The notes under the pieces are model-generated. The model was given only the letters and a program-made list of their open reading frames with translations. It was not told the origin of the DNA and did not search any database. A stretch of DNA of 64,000 nt from an uncultured Collinsella sp. (GTDB lineage Bacteria > Actinomycetota > Coriobacteriia > Coriobacteriales > Coriobacteriaceae), in the NCBI GenBank assembly GCA_902470805.1, contig CABRHX010000007.1, forward strand, positions 29,204 through 93,203, written 5' to 3'. The first letter of the stretch is position 1, and each line of letters opens with the position of its first letter. The translations under genes were made by a program, and so were the position numbers. This document shows positions 34,786 to 43,801 of this stretch, piece after piece.

Positions 34786-35096
34786 CGAATTGGCTACATT
34801 TGAGCATCAATCGCCCCGGCTGGGGTCTCGTTGCGGACAATTAGCGTCTCTCAAGACTAAGTGAGTAGACTTTTGCCGAATTGCCGGCCACGTCACCAAA
34901 GCACAAGTCTGTGACCTGCGGGTTTGTTGAAGCTAATTAGTCGGGTGCTCAGGATCTCCAATAAAGCCTACTCACTTAGCCAGCGTGCAGTCAAAATAGA
35001 ACGGTCGCGAGCCCATTAGACCCCATTGCGACGGCTTATCGTGCATTTTCGCGCAGCTGCGGGTGCAGACGCCCGGTCCCAAATTAGCTACCCTAG
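34786..35096 (+). repeat. Large intergenic repeat, copy 2 (contains structured element, member 3)
   Basis: Same order of blocks as copy 1. Arms are ctaagtgagtagact (34857-34871) and agcctactcacttag (34965-34979). The core caaagcacaagtctgtgacc then tgcggg is nearly identical to copy 1. It ends aaattagctaccct, in which the stop codon of the small downstream minus-strand gene lies. No ORF. Confidence 0.85.
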
Positions 35097-35284
35097 TCAT
35101 CGTCGACGGCGAAGGCACGGAGGTCGAGGCCCTCGCGTTCGGCTCGGGCTAGGAGCTCTTGAGGTAACTCGTCCTCGATATCCATCACGTCGAGCATGGC
35201 AGCGGGAAAGCCCACGCCGGCCGCACTCCCCGCATGGTCGATCAGGCCCTCGCGCAGCCGATCTACATCGACTTCGATTTTCAT
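35093..35284 (-). CDS. Small acidic protein of unknown function, last gene of the BREX strand
   Basis: 63 aa, not recognised. It begins MKIEVDVDRLREGLIDHAGS and ends in an acidic tail (AFAVDDD); predicted mostly helical with no membrane segment. gggagg precedes the ATG at 35284; the frame runs to 35302. It starts 27 bases after the 454-aa gene stop, so the two are probably co-transcribed as the tail of the BREX operon. The stop lies at the edge of the large repeat. Confidence 0.65.
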   Translation of the reverse strand: MKIEVDVDRLREGLIDHAGSAAGVGFPAAMLDVMDIEDELPQELLARAEREGLDLRAFAVDDD

Positions 35285-35311
35285 GGTGAAACCTCCCGCC
35301 AAACCAGGCCC

Positions 35312-36676
35312 TTACTCGTCAGCGCCAAGCACTTCCACGGCAGCAACAAAAGCCGCAACCTGCTTGTCGTCCATCTGCGTGGCCAGGCGCCCCACGGGCT
35401 CATCGTAGGCGAACTGCACCTTATCGATAAAGCAATCCCAAGCACGCTCGTCCACACGCACGGCGGCCTCGCAATACTGACTGAGCTTTTTGAGTCCATA
35501 CCAAAACGCATTCACATGGCGCGCAGGGTCCTCATCCAGCACACCATCGTAGCGACGCTCATTGAACTCGCGCATGCGTGCCACGGCAACCTCGAGCGAG
35601 TCGCCGCCATCAGTCGAAGCCTCATCCACAAGCTCGGGAATCGCGACCTCACGCCGAACATCATGCCTGGTAGCGCCGTCGTACTCGCCCACCAGCACGT
35701 CTTCGTCAAGCCGTGAATCGTAGTCTAAATAGCTCGAGCCCCGGCAAATCCCATGCGGTGAGCCGGAGCCAAACGCACAGAACAACCCGCCGTCGGCAAC
35801 AACACGACGGTAGGTCTCAAACGACATCTTAACCTGAACGAGCAGCTCGGAAAGCAAACCGGCATCGCACGCCGTCTCGCACGCAACGCACGCAGGCTTC
35901 GGCAGCCCCGAAGGCTCCACCGTGCTCCCTGCAACGCGGGCGGCGCGCTCGGCCCGATACGCCTGCGCCGCCAAGCGCGCTCGCTGCGCAGCGCCGCGCA
36001 CGTTGGTAAGTTCACGCCCCAACGCCACGTCACTAGCAACATCGCCAGCCAAATCGCCCGTAAACCCGTCAGCGCGCTGCGACCCTGTCGCACTCAACTC
36101 GGACTCAAACGTCGCTGTGATCATGCCCGCAAGGTCCGTCGCATCGGCGGCACAACGCAACTGCTCCAGCTGCGTACACAACAGATCGGCATCTAGGGGC
36201 ACGGCGTCCACAACACGCACGTCACTCAGACGCGCCACGTCCTGCAGCACCATAGCCCCCGCAGCATCGTACGCCGTGCGCACCTTATCCGCCGTATTCG
36301 CATGCAGCTTTACCTCGATAAACGCAAACGTCTGTTCCAGGCGCGTCAGCAGCTCGGCCTTGTTCTCCATGCGCAAAAAGGCAGCATAGCGCCGCTCCAT
36401 CTGCAGCGGACCCACAACGCCCGCCTGCTTGCGAGCGCGCGCAAAGTCCGCACCCTCAACACGGCGCACGTACGTATCAACAGCCCGCACGGCAGACTCG
36501 CGCGCAGCGTGCTCGGCAGCCTCGACGTCTCTAAGCACGCCCAGCAGCTCGCGGGAGCGCGCCTTGCGCACCAGCTCCCCGCGATCGTACTGTTCAAGCG
36601 CCGTCTGACGTTTGGCCACCGACTCAAAGCCAAACAGCTCGTCGAGCAGCTCGCCAACAGAACGCTCGCCCGCCAT
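35312..36676 (-). CDS. Unrecognised 454-aa protein downstream of brxL
   Basis: I do not recognise a family. The N-terminal half (about 1-230) is helical and charged, with a possible coiled coil. A CVACETAC cysteine cluster lies near residues 265-272, the only obvious metal-binding candidate. The C-terminal ~150 residues are acidic (YDSRLDEDVLVGEYDG; EFNERRYDGVLDEDPARHVN). gaggagg precedes the ATG. It lies 78 bases after brxL on the same strand and is followed closely by the 63-aa gene, so it may be a lineage-specific BREX accessory gene; that link is inference from position only. Confidence 0.65.
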   Translation of the reverse strand: MAGERSVGELLDELFGFESVAKRQTALEQYDRGELVRKARSRELLGVLRDVEAAEHAARESAVRAVDTYVRRVEGADFARARKQAGVVGPLQMERRYAAFLRMENKAELLTRLEQTFAFIEVKLHANTADKVRTAYDAAGAMVLQDVARLSDVRVVDAVPLDADLLCTQLEQLRCAADATDLAGMITATFESELSATGSQRADGFTGDLAGDVASDVALGRELTNVRGAAQRARLAAQAYRAERAARVAGSTVEPSGLPKPACVACETACDAGLLSELLVQVKMSFETYRRVVADGGLFCAFGSGSPHGICRGSSYLDYDSRLDEDVLVGEYDGATRHDVRREVAIPELVDEASTDGGDSLEVAVARMREFNERRYDGVLDEDPARHVNAFWYGLKKLSQYCEAAVRVDERAWDCFIDKVQFAYDEPVGRLATQMDDKQVAAFVAAVEVLGADE

Positions 36677-36754
36677 GGCAAGGCCTCCTCACACACTGCG
36701 CACCAACATGCTCGCGGGGCGACCGAACACCGGACGCCCCGCTCGCCCGCACCC

Positions 36755-39088
36755 CTACAGATCTAGCGCCTTCTTCGCGGCGTCGACCGGGTCGCCATCC
36801 ATGTAGAACACCGGGCTCAAGCCCGAGATAATCTCGGACGAAACACTCTGCAAACCCGCAATAGCACTCAGCGGCAAAATCACGCGCTTGGCACCGGCGT
36901 TTTTGGCCACGCGCATAATGTCCTCGAGCCCGCGGATTTCATCCATGGAGCCCGACATGCGCAAGATGCCCGGAATCGCCAGCGCGGGCATCACCGGGCG
37001 GTTGCACGCCGCGGAGCACAGGCCCACAAACTCGGCGAGCGAAACTTCCTCGGACAGGCCCTTGCTCTGCAGGTCGTTGTAGAACAGCAGGTAATCCTTG
37101 GAGCCAATGTGCATGCCCGGCGCCACGCGGTTCGCCAGGTTCACAAAGTTGTCGAACGCGGCTTCCAGCGTATCGCGCACCGGCTTGTTAAAGGCCACGC
37201 CCTCGTGCTTAAACTTGCACTCGCCGGCAACGGCCTTATTCTCCAGCTTGTACACGGCGACCTCGCCGCCCTGCGACCTGCCCACGCCAAACACGTGGCC
37301 GGACAGCAGCGGCCCGTCGGGAATCAGCGTGTCCTCGCTCTGCTCGGGCACGCGCACCACGTGCACGTCCTGCGGGTTGTCGGCATCCATATAGCCCAGG
37401 TTGACGTCGATAAACTCAACGCCCGCCATAATCTTGAGCTGCTCCTTTACGCGGCGACGGCCTTCGATGGCGTAGTCCAACAGCCAGCGCACGTCGTCCT
37501 TGTCCATGGCCTCGTCGGGGAACAGTAGCTTGGCCAGACCGCTAAAGGTCTTGCGCACGGCGATCTCGTCGCGCTTGTTAAAGTCGCTGTTAAAGCGGAA
37601 ATACCGGTCGATATGGTGCGTAAAGTCCTTGCGGCGCATCTCCTTGCAAAACTCCGACAGACAATCGGTAATCAGGCCGTAATGCCCGGTCAGTAGGCTC
37701 GAGCGCATCTTGGGAATCTCCCAGCCCGGCAGGTAATAATGGATGCGGTCAAAGAAAGCCGAATCGTTGTTAAACTCCGGCGGGAACGGATCAAACAGGT
37801 GCGTGGTCTTAAGGACGTTTTGCACGGTGTCGTTGATGTTGCCCTCAAAGACCATAGAGGCATCGGCGTTGATCTGGTCGCGGCCGCGCGCGTAACTGCC
37901 ACTCGCCATGTAGTCTTTCATGATCTGCACGGCGTTGGTGTCCTTAAACCGCATGCCGGCGACCTCGTCGAACGTCACGCAATCCCAGTGTCCCACCAGG
38001 CCCACGCGGTCGGCTCGCATGGAGTTCATACGGCCGAACAGGTTGGCCGTGGTGGTCTGGCCGCCCGAAAGCAAAATGGCGTAGGGCGAGACCTCTTTGT
38101 AGATGTGGCTCTTACCGGTACCGCGGGGACCCAGCTCGCACAGGTTGTAGTTGCGCTCGATGAGCGGCACCATACGCTCGATAAAGTGCAGGCGCTCTTT
38201 CTCGGAAAGCTCACTGGGCTCATAACCAGCGGAGCGTAGCAGCATGTTGAGCCACTCGTCGCGCGAGAAATACTGGCGCTCTTCGACCATGGCATCCAGG
38301 TCCAGGTTGGGCATCTGGATGGGCGTGAGCGACGCCACGCTAAACGGAGAGTCCTCGGGCCCACGCTTCTTACGCTTGGTCTTGGCGCGGCGCGGCGCAT
38401 CATCGCCAAAGACCTCCATGCCAAACTCGTCTTCCTCATCCAAGGGGTGACGATACTCGATGCTCATGATGCACCAAATACCACCCTGCAGAATCTTGGA
38501 ATAGTCGCGCACGTACTCGGCCGGCATCACAAACGGCTCAATGGTCAGGTTGGCAAACGAGGCCACGTAGATGTCTTTGTACTCGTCGAGCTTGGCCGTG
38601 ACCTTGTCGATGATGGTAAAACGGCCCAGCTCACGGATCTTGGACTTAATGCGCTCGGACTCGTCGGGACGCACGTAGTTATCGGTGAGAATCCTGCGGA
38701 TGCGATCCAAGCCCTCTGCCACGGCTTCCTCGTCATCGGTCGAGCAGTACATACCCAGCAGATACTCCAACACAAAGGTGGGCACGTTGGCACCGCGCTT
38801 CATAAGGGCCGTCAGGTCCTTGCGCACGATCTTGCCAGCAAAGTGCTCGAGCAGCTTGCCGTCCAGCCCATCCATGTCGTAGCCGTCGTCCTCGGGGGCC
38901 TCGGCCACGGCCTGGTCATAGCCATCGGTCGAGGACTCGTCCTCGACGGCTACCGCAGCCTCAGCGGGCGCAGCAGTCTCAGCCTCCGCAGCAGGCACGG
39001 CCTCCTCTGCAGACACCGCAGCCCGCACCGGCGCATTCATATCAATCGAGGGAACTTCCCACAGATTGTCGTCATTGCTATCAAACAT
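36755..39088 (-). CDS. brxL: BREX protein BrxL (Lon-like AAA+ ATPase)
   Basis: 777 aa. BrxL is the Lon-like AAA+ effector of type 1 BREX, essential for phage restriction in several systems. The core begins near residue 78 (LLEHFAGKIVRKDLTALMKR, ANVPTFVLEYLLGMYC). Walker A is ELGPRGTGKSHIYKE (about 318-332), Walker B VTFDEVAGMRFKD, and the C-terminal Lon-protease-like domain ends with SEIISGLSPVFYMDG. The first ~75 residues are an acidic Ala/Glu-rich extension absent from typical BrxL. The frame reaches 39253, overlapping pglZ, but aggag precedes the ATG at 39088, 13 bases after pglZ. Confidence 0.95.
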   Translation of the reverse strand: MFDSNDDNLWEVPSIDMNAPVRAAVSAEEAVPAAEAETAAPAEAAVAVEDESSTDGYDQAVAEAPEDDGYDMDGLDGKLLEHFAGKIVRKDLTALMKRGANVPTFVLEYLLGMYCSTDDEEAVAEGLDRIRRILTDNYVRPDESERIKSKIRELGRFTIIDKVTAKLDEYKDIYVASFANLTIEPFVMPAEYVRDYSKILQGGIWCIMSIEYRHPLDEEDEFGMEVFGDDAPRRAKTKRKKRGPEDSPFSVASLTPIQMPNLDLDAMVEERQYFSRDEWLNMLLRSAGYEPSELSEKERLHFIERMVPLIERNYNLCELGPRGTGKSHIYKEVSPYAILLSGGQTTTANLFGRMNSMRADRVGLVGHWDCVTFDEVAGMRFKDTNAVQIMKDYMASGSYARGRDQINADASMVFEGNINDTVQNVLKTTHLFDPFPPEFNNDSAFFDRIHYYLPGWEIPKMRSSLLTGHYGLITDCLSEFCKEMRRKDFTHHIDRYFRFNSDFNKRDEIAVRKTFSGLAKLLFPDEAMDKDDVRWLLDYAIEGRRRVKEQLKIMAGVEFIDVNLGYMDADNPQDVHVVRVPEQSEDTLIPDGPLLSGHVFGVGRSQGGEVAVYKLENKAVAGECKFKHEGVAFNKPVRDTLEAAFDNFVNLANRVAPGMHIGSKDYLLFYNDLQSKGLSEEVSLAEFVGLCSAACNRPVMPALAIPGILRMSGSMDEIRGLEDIMRVAKNAGAKRVILPLSAIAGLQSVSSEIISGLSPVFYMDGDPVDAAKKALDL

Positions 39089-39101
39089 ATAGGGCACACT
39101 C

Positions 39102-41810
39102 CTAAAAACCAAAGTCAGCAACAGGGGCAAACGAAACGGCAATGGTATACGTCTCGCGCCAAACGATCTTGCCCGTCTCGCGCTCGCGGCAGACCAGATA
39201 GTACGGACCCTTTGCCGAGAATCCATCCGCCGCGCGCAGCGCAAACTTGGCATGCACTACGCGCTCCTGCGAATTAACAGAAGTCTTGTTAGCATGCGCC
39301 TTGACCGTATCGCTCACCTCGTTGCCGCTTGCATCGGTAAACACCAGCTCGTATTCGCACGGCAAGACCTTGCCTTGGGCTGGTTCTTCCTGGATCAAGT
39401 TGAGCGAGAAGAGCGAGTTGGTCACCCGGCGCCCCTCACTTAGCACGCGCAACGTCGCCGCGCGCGTGTCGACAAAGTCCTTGGAACCCGAGCGCACACG
39501 CCAAAATCCAATAACGGGCACGCAAAGCTCCTGCAGGCTCATGCCGCCGTGGACGTAGTTGTTAGTACCACCGGGACGCTTGAAGTGCACGTTCTCGCGC
39601 GGGGCAAACCCCTCAAAGCCGGCACCCAAACGTCCCATGTCAACATTAACAAACACCTCGCGTACCTCGTCCGAAAGCTTGGCCACGGCCTCGTTGGGCA
39701 CCACCAGATGACGCTTGCCGTGCATGACGGGAGCGTCAAGGAAGGGAAGATCTGGCTTGCCGAGCATCTGACACTCGCTGAGCTCCCGGCGCGTGTAGAT
39801 AAAGCCGTGATCCGCCGTTATAACAACACGCGCGCCCGGGGCGTCGGTGCACACGCGGCGCGCCAACGCGGCAAGCTCCTCTACGGTGTCCGTACAGGCA
39901 TCGAAGACGTCATCCTGCGTAGCGGCCTTCTCGCCCGTGGCATCAATCTTGTTGTGATAGAGGTAGACAAGTCTTGAGTCCTTGAGCAGCGCCTTACGCT
40001 CGGTTCCCGCCATGTTGAGGTATGCGCTCGAGCGCAAAGCGCGGGCCGTAGGCTCAACATGGGTAAGCACGGCCTCGCGTTGCGGAGTCGTTGCGGTGGG
40101 CTTGCCGTCAGCCAGCACAAACGAACCATCCGCTGCAAGCCCAAGCGCCTGATGCGGCAGCAGCGCGGGCATGCCCACCTCTGTAATGGAGGGAAAGACC
40201 GCCTGCATGCTAGAAACCTTGACGTTGCCGCCGCGCTCGCGCTCGAGCAGCGCCGCGACGTCGCAGGCCACCTCATAGCGCAGCGCGTCGCTCACGATAA
40301 CGACCGTCGTTTTAGCAGAGCCCACAAAGGTGGGCAGCACATGCCAGTAGAACTCATCCTGCCGTTCGGGACCCTCGATGTAGCCGCAATCGGCCCACTC
40401 CCCTTGCGCAGCGGATGTCCAGCAGGCATTGGCATCCGCCAAGAACCAGTTGCTGTAGAGATTCTCCGCCCAGTCCGCCACAGCGCGGGTGGGCTCCTCG
40501 AGCACATCGCACTCGACGGAGCGCGCCCGCAGATACGCGGTGCACATATGACGATAGGCGGCATCCATGGCATACCAATCGGACGTGTAGGCATCCCACA
40601 CCTGCTGGGGCTGCGCCAGATGGAACCCGCCCGCGTGCGCCTGCCTAAACGCACACATATCGGCCACAGCGGCAAGCAGGTCAAAGTAGTTCTCGACACG
40701 ACGGTACCAGCTTAGGTCGCAACGGCGCGCAGCAAAGGCACGCGCATCCTCAACACGGTCTGCACCTTGCGCAAACGAGCAGAACAGCTGCGAGAGCACA
40801 GCCTCATTGACGCACGGAAACACATCAAGCGAGGTCAGTACATCGATCGGCAAGGTCTCGAACCGTGCAAAGAGTCCGCGGGCGTCCTCAACCAAACGGC
40901 AAATCTCAAATAGGTCCTCGCTCGATGCCTGGGTATCGGCGGCCTGGTCCCACGTACGCACCGCCTCAAGGCAATAGGGCCCATAGGCGGGAGCCACATG
41001 GCTCTCAAGCCCCTTGAGCGCTCCCTCGGGAAGCGCGGTGGATGCCGCCGTAAGAAGCACATGGGATGCAAGCATAAGCAATGAGTCACGCTCGTAAAGC
41101 GGCCCATCAAACCCATAGCAACGCACGATGAAGGCAGAGAGCACATCACGCACGCAGTACTTGTCCACCAACTCGGCCAGCGCCTCGGGACCCTCGTGCA
41201 GCAGCATGGTCATACAGCCACGCAGCACAAACGCGGGGCGCGCGTCACCAGGCTCTTTACCGCCAAAAATCACCGTAAGGATGCCGAGTTCGATATCGGA
41301 TGCGCCCGAGGCATGCGGAACACACGCGGCAAACTTAGCGCAGCGGGTCTTGGCATCAAAGAACGTCTTGTGCTCGCGCAGGCTCTCGCGCACGGCGTCG
41401 ATATTCTCGATGCCCAGCTGATCGGCCAAAAGCGAAAGATAGTCAGCCTGGAACTGATCGGCATACAGCTCAACATCGGCAAGCCAATCACCCTCAAGCC
41501 TGCCGCGCGGGCAACGGCGATACAGCAAGATATCGCTCGCAAGGTCATCGCGGTTGATGAGTTTCTTGACGGCAAACATACGGCCCTCGCAGGCCTCAAC
41601 AAAGCGCACCGGGCGCTCAAAGTCACCGTGAGCAGGCATTACGCCGGCATCGCCCCCCACGCCGTCGAAACCCTCGGCAGCCAATCGCTCAAACTCAGGA
41701 GCAAACTCGCCGTCCGCATCGTGCCAAACCACAACACGGCGCGGCGCGCATGAGGACAACGGCTGCAAAAATCGCAGCTTGAGCTGTTCTTCTACATCTA
41801 TCTTGGGCAT
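39102..41810 (-). CDS. pglZ: BREX protein PglZ (alkaline-phosphatase-superfamily protein)
   Basis: 902 aa, the signature protein of all BREX and Pgl systems. The PglZ domain shows VVIVSDALRYEVACDVAALL (metal/nucleophile region), SSMQAVFPSITEVGMPALLP, VYLYHNKIDATGEKAATQDD and VVITADHGFIYTRREL (metal ligands), as in the alkaline-phosphatase fold. The N-terminus (RRVVVWHDADGEF) and length fit type 1 PglZ. aaggat lies just ahead of the ATG. It is in operon with pglX upstream (23 bases) and brxL downstream. The exact biochemical role is unsettled; some PglZ proteins are nucleases. Confidence 0.95.
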   Translation of the reverse strand: MPKIDVEEQLKLRFLQPLSSCAPRRVVVWHDADGEFAPEFERLAAEGFDGVGGDAGVMPAHGDFERPVRFVEACEGRMFAVKKLINRDDLASDILLYRRCPRGRLEGDWLADVELYADQFQADYLSLLADQLGIENIDAVRESLREHKTFFDAKTRCAKFAACVPHASGASDIELGILTVIFGGKEPGDARPAFVLRGCMTMLLHEGPEALAELVDKYCVRDVLSAFIVRCYGFDGPLYERDSLLMLASHVLLTAASTALPEGALKGLESHVAPAYGPYCLEAVRTWDQAADTQASSEDLFEICRLVEDARGLFARFETLPIDVLTSLDVFPCVNEAVLSQLFCSFAQGADRVEDARAFAARRCDLSWYRRVENYFDLLAAVADMCAFRQAHAGGFHLAQPQQVWDAYTSDWYAMDAAYRHMCTAYLRARSVECDVLEEPTRAVADWAENLYSNWFLADANACWTSAAQGEWADCGYIEGPERQDEFYWHVLPTFVGSAKTTVVIVSDALRYEVACDVAALLERERGGNVKVSSMQAVFPSITEVGMPALLPHQALGLAADGSFVLADGKPTATTPQREAVLTHVEPTARALRSSAYLNMAGTERKALLKDSRLVYLYHNKIDATGEKAATQDDVFDACTDTVEELAALARRVCTDAPGARVVITADHGFIYTRRELSECQMLGKPDLPFLDAPVMHGKRHLVVPNEAVAKLSDEVREVFVNVDMGRLGAGFEGFAPRENVHFKRPGGTNNYVHGGMSLQELCVPVIGFWRVRSGSKDFVDTRAATLRVLSEGRRVTNSLFSLNLIQEEPAQGKVLPCEYELVFTDASGNEVSDTVKAHANKTSVNSQERVVHAKFALRAADGFSAKGPYYLVCRERETGKIVWRETYTIAVSFAPVADFGF

Positions 41811-41833
41811 GAATATCCTTACCGTATCTGCAG

Positions 41834-42802
41834 TTACTTAATCTTCGCCAGCACATCCTGAAACTTGGCGTAGTTGACCTTGACGCCGTCATCCAGTTCG
41901 ATCTTAATCATCTGGTCTGCCAAGTGGTGCAGTTTCTCCTCGTAGGCAATGGTCTCTTTGAGCTGGTCGTTGAGCTTTTTGATGCGCTTATCCAAGCGCA
42001 CGCGCTCGCCGCGCTCGGCACTGACAAGGGCATCGTTGGCATACCCGATCTGGGCACGGTAGCGCTCCTGCTGCTCATGCACATAGTCGATGCGGATGCG
42101 AGCCAATAGGTCAGGCTGGTAGCGATGCATGTAAACAAGGCACTTGAAGCCGTTCTTCTTGCCGCTGTCGAACAGCCAGTAGATGGGGCGCTTCTTATAG
42201 GTCTGGCAGTGGTCCTTAAAGAAGTCCTTCAAAAAGTAGGTGCGGATTGCCTCGCGCGAGGTACCCTTGCCGCCGAGTGCCTCGGCAATAAAGGCCAGGT
42301 TCTGCTCAAGCGTCTCCTCGCCATACACGGTGCGCACAAAGTCGATAAAGTAGCGCACGATGTCGTCGTCAAAGTACTCGTCATCGGTAATGGGCAGCAC
42401 GTTATCGCTATCGGGCATAAAGGTCACATGATCAGAGTTGGGCATCTTGGGCAGATAGTCATCGACTGTGGCGCCCTGATCGGCCAGGACCAGCCCGTCC
42501 ACATCCAGCGAATAGCGGCCAAACATGCAGCCCACGGCATAGCTTATGAGCGAGGTAATCTCATCGCGCTTAGTGCGCACGTATTTGTTGCCCTTATAGC
42601 TCTCGGGGATCTCATCGGCGGTATCAAAGATACGCGCCACCGAAACGTACTTATCCTCGACCTCGATGGGCACCTCACCCTCCATGTTGTAGATCTTGGC
42701 AAAGATTCGGTTGAGCTCTTCCTCGTTAGTGCGAAGCTGCTCGAAGCGAGCATTGACCTCGGCCTTGCGGGCCTCGTATTTATCTTGAAGTAAAGTGGCC
42801 AT
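41834..42802 (-). CDS. pglX: PglX C-terminal region as a separate gene (split pglX, part 2)
   Basis: 322 aa. The sequence is the C-terminal part of type 1 PglX rather than an independent family: RTNEEELNRIFAKIYNMEGE, TSLISYAVGCMFGRYSLDVD, YFIDFVRTVYGEETLEQNLA, YFLKDFFKDHCQTYKKRPIY and CLVYMHRYQPDLL are blocks I know from the last ~320 residues of full-length PglX. It joins the N-terminal part without apparent loss. A gagaggg ribosome site precedes the ATG at 42802, so it is translated on its own. Frame is the same as both upstream ORFs. GC content is again high, like the rest of the island. Confidence 0.88.
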   Translation of the reverse strand: MATLLQDKYEARKAEVNARFEQLRTNEEELNRIFAKIYNMEGEVPIEVEDKYVSVARIFDTADEIPESYKGNKYVRTKRDEITSLISYAVGCMFGRYSLDVDGLVLADQGATVDDYLPKMPNSDHVTFMPDSDNVLPITDDEYFDDDIVRYFIDFVRTVYGEETLEQNLAFIAEALGGKGTSREAIRTYFLKDFFKDHCQTYKKRPIYWLFDSGKKNGFKCLVYMHRYQPDLLARIRIDYVHEQQERYRAQIGYANDALVSAERGERVRLDKRIKKLNDQLKETIAYEEKLHHLADQMIKIELDDGVKVNYAKFQDVLAKIK

Positions 42803-42816
42803 ATTTGACCGCCCTC

Positions 42817-42946
42817 TCATTTAAAACGCCGACTGATTTCATTTAAAAGGTCACATCCGAGAGACAGCGAGTCTCTTTGCGATAAAAAACATTAGAAGCT
42901 CATTCGACACACCGTTCTTTGCAATCAAAGATGAAACATCTCTTAC
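42817..42946 (-). other. Junction between the HEPN-like gene and the pglX C-terminal gene
   Basis: 130 AT-rich bases. On the plus strand tcatttaaaa occurs twice (42817-42826, 42839-42848) as a direct repeat just before the pglX part 2 start. Small hairpins are gagac/gtctc, ctttg/caaag and agatg/catct. No T-run terminator. It may be the scar of the insertion. Confidence 0.5.
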
Positions 42947-43792
42947 TCATGGATTTGCGTCACCAGTAAGTTCCCATTTTCGATTAGAACGTGAATAAGC
43001 AATAAGCCCTTGGGCCTTCAGCTCGCCAAGTAATTCATCTAAATTACGCTTAGATAACTCACAGTCCTTCCCGAGATCATCTTTATTTGAGTAGGACCCA
43101 CTCGATATTCGAGACAAAACCAATTGACGTTTGTTTTCCCACTCCCGTTCTGAAGCCTCTTTCTTGCGGGCAATTTCTTCCGTCTCATATATGGCCTCGG
43201 ACTTAACCACAGCAATCCAATCAATGAGAGTGCTGCATTTAAGAAATAAACGAGAACTCACCTCAAATGAATCCGCTCCAATGAGATCTTTTCCTGGTAT
43301 ACCGTTTTCAAAAGCAATGAAATCTACACCGTTCTTTTCGACCAATTGAAAGCGACAATGTGCCAACGAATTTCTAATAATCCGAAATAAATCAAGCACA
43401 AAATTGCTGTTGATGAGCGCCACGACGCGATTTGAGATACAGGTTGAAGCAAAATTGCCAGGCATACCAGCTTCAACGAACCTATTTTTCATCTCTTCTT
43501 TTCGTGTGGCCGTAAATAGCGTCGACCCATCGCAGAGATTGGCCACTTCCAATAATCTTCGGTGAAGATACCCGAATTTAGGAGGAACACTATCGGCCCA
43601 TCCATAATCGAGAAGCGATAGCCCTCTGCTACTCACGCCTTTGCAAGGAGATTCAACCAGAAAAAACTGAACAATAGAACCCATGACGTCGTTATGGTCA
43701 TTAACCTTAACAGCCTTTATCCAGCTTGGCTTAGGTTCGACATATTCAATTTTAGTCTTATCGACAGGCTTGCGCCTCTTCTTTTCAGCCAT
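42947..43792 (-). CDS. HEPN-like protein with C-terminal winged-helix, inserted within pglX
   Basis: 281 aa, no named family recognised. The helical middle contains LFRIIRNSLAHCRFQL, where R-N-S-L-A-H fits the R-x4-H catalytic motif of HEPN ribonucleases. The last ~55 residues (SNKDDLGKDCELSKRNLDEL, then LGELKAQGLIAYSRSNRKWE) look like a winged helix. The N-terminus is basic (AEKKRRKPVDKTK). It begins directly after the pglX part 1 stop: TAG, then GTG ATC GTC ATG, with taggtgat as ribosome site for the ATG at 43792, so translation is probably coupled. GC is about 40 %, far below the neighbours, which suggests transfer. A toxin-like or regulatory role is inference. Confidence 0.6.
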   Translation of the reverse strand: MAEKKRRKPVDKTKIEYVEPKPSWIKAVKVNDHNDVMGSIVQFFLVESPCKGVSSRGLSLLDYGWADSVPPKFGYLHRRLLEVANLCDGSTLFTATRKEEMKNRFVEAGMPGNFASTCISNRVVALINSNFVLDLFRIIRNSLAHCRFQLVEKNGVDFIAFENGIPGKDLIGADSFEVSSRLFLKCSTLIDWIAVVKSEAIYETEEIARKKEASEREWENKRQLVLSRISSGSYSNKDDLGKDCELSKRNLDELLGELKAQGLIAYSRSNRKWELTGDANP

Positions 43793-43801
43793 GACGATCA
43801 C

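Noticed and set aside
39089..39253. N-terminal extension of brxL into pglZ
   Set aside because: Arg-rich sequence lies within the pglZ 3' end; the ATG at 39088 has aggag upstream and follows pglZ by 13 bases.
41834..42820. The 322-aa gene as an independent BREX protein such as BrxE or BrxF
   Set aside because: Its conserved blocks are those of the PglX C-terminus, and part 1 stops just where they should follow.
42821..43801. Sequencing frameshift as the cause of the split pglX
   Set aside because: A whole coherent 281-aa ORF of different base composition lies between the two parts, and all parts share one frame, so a simple indel error cannot explain it.
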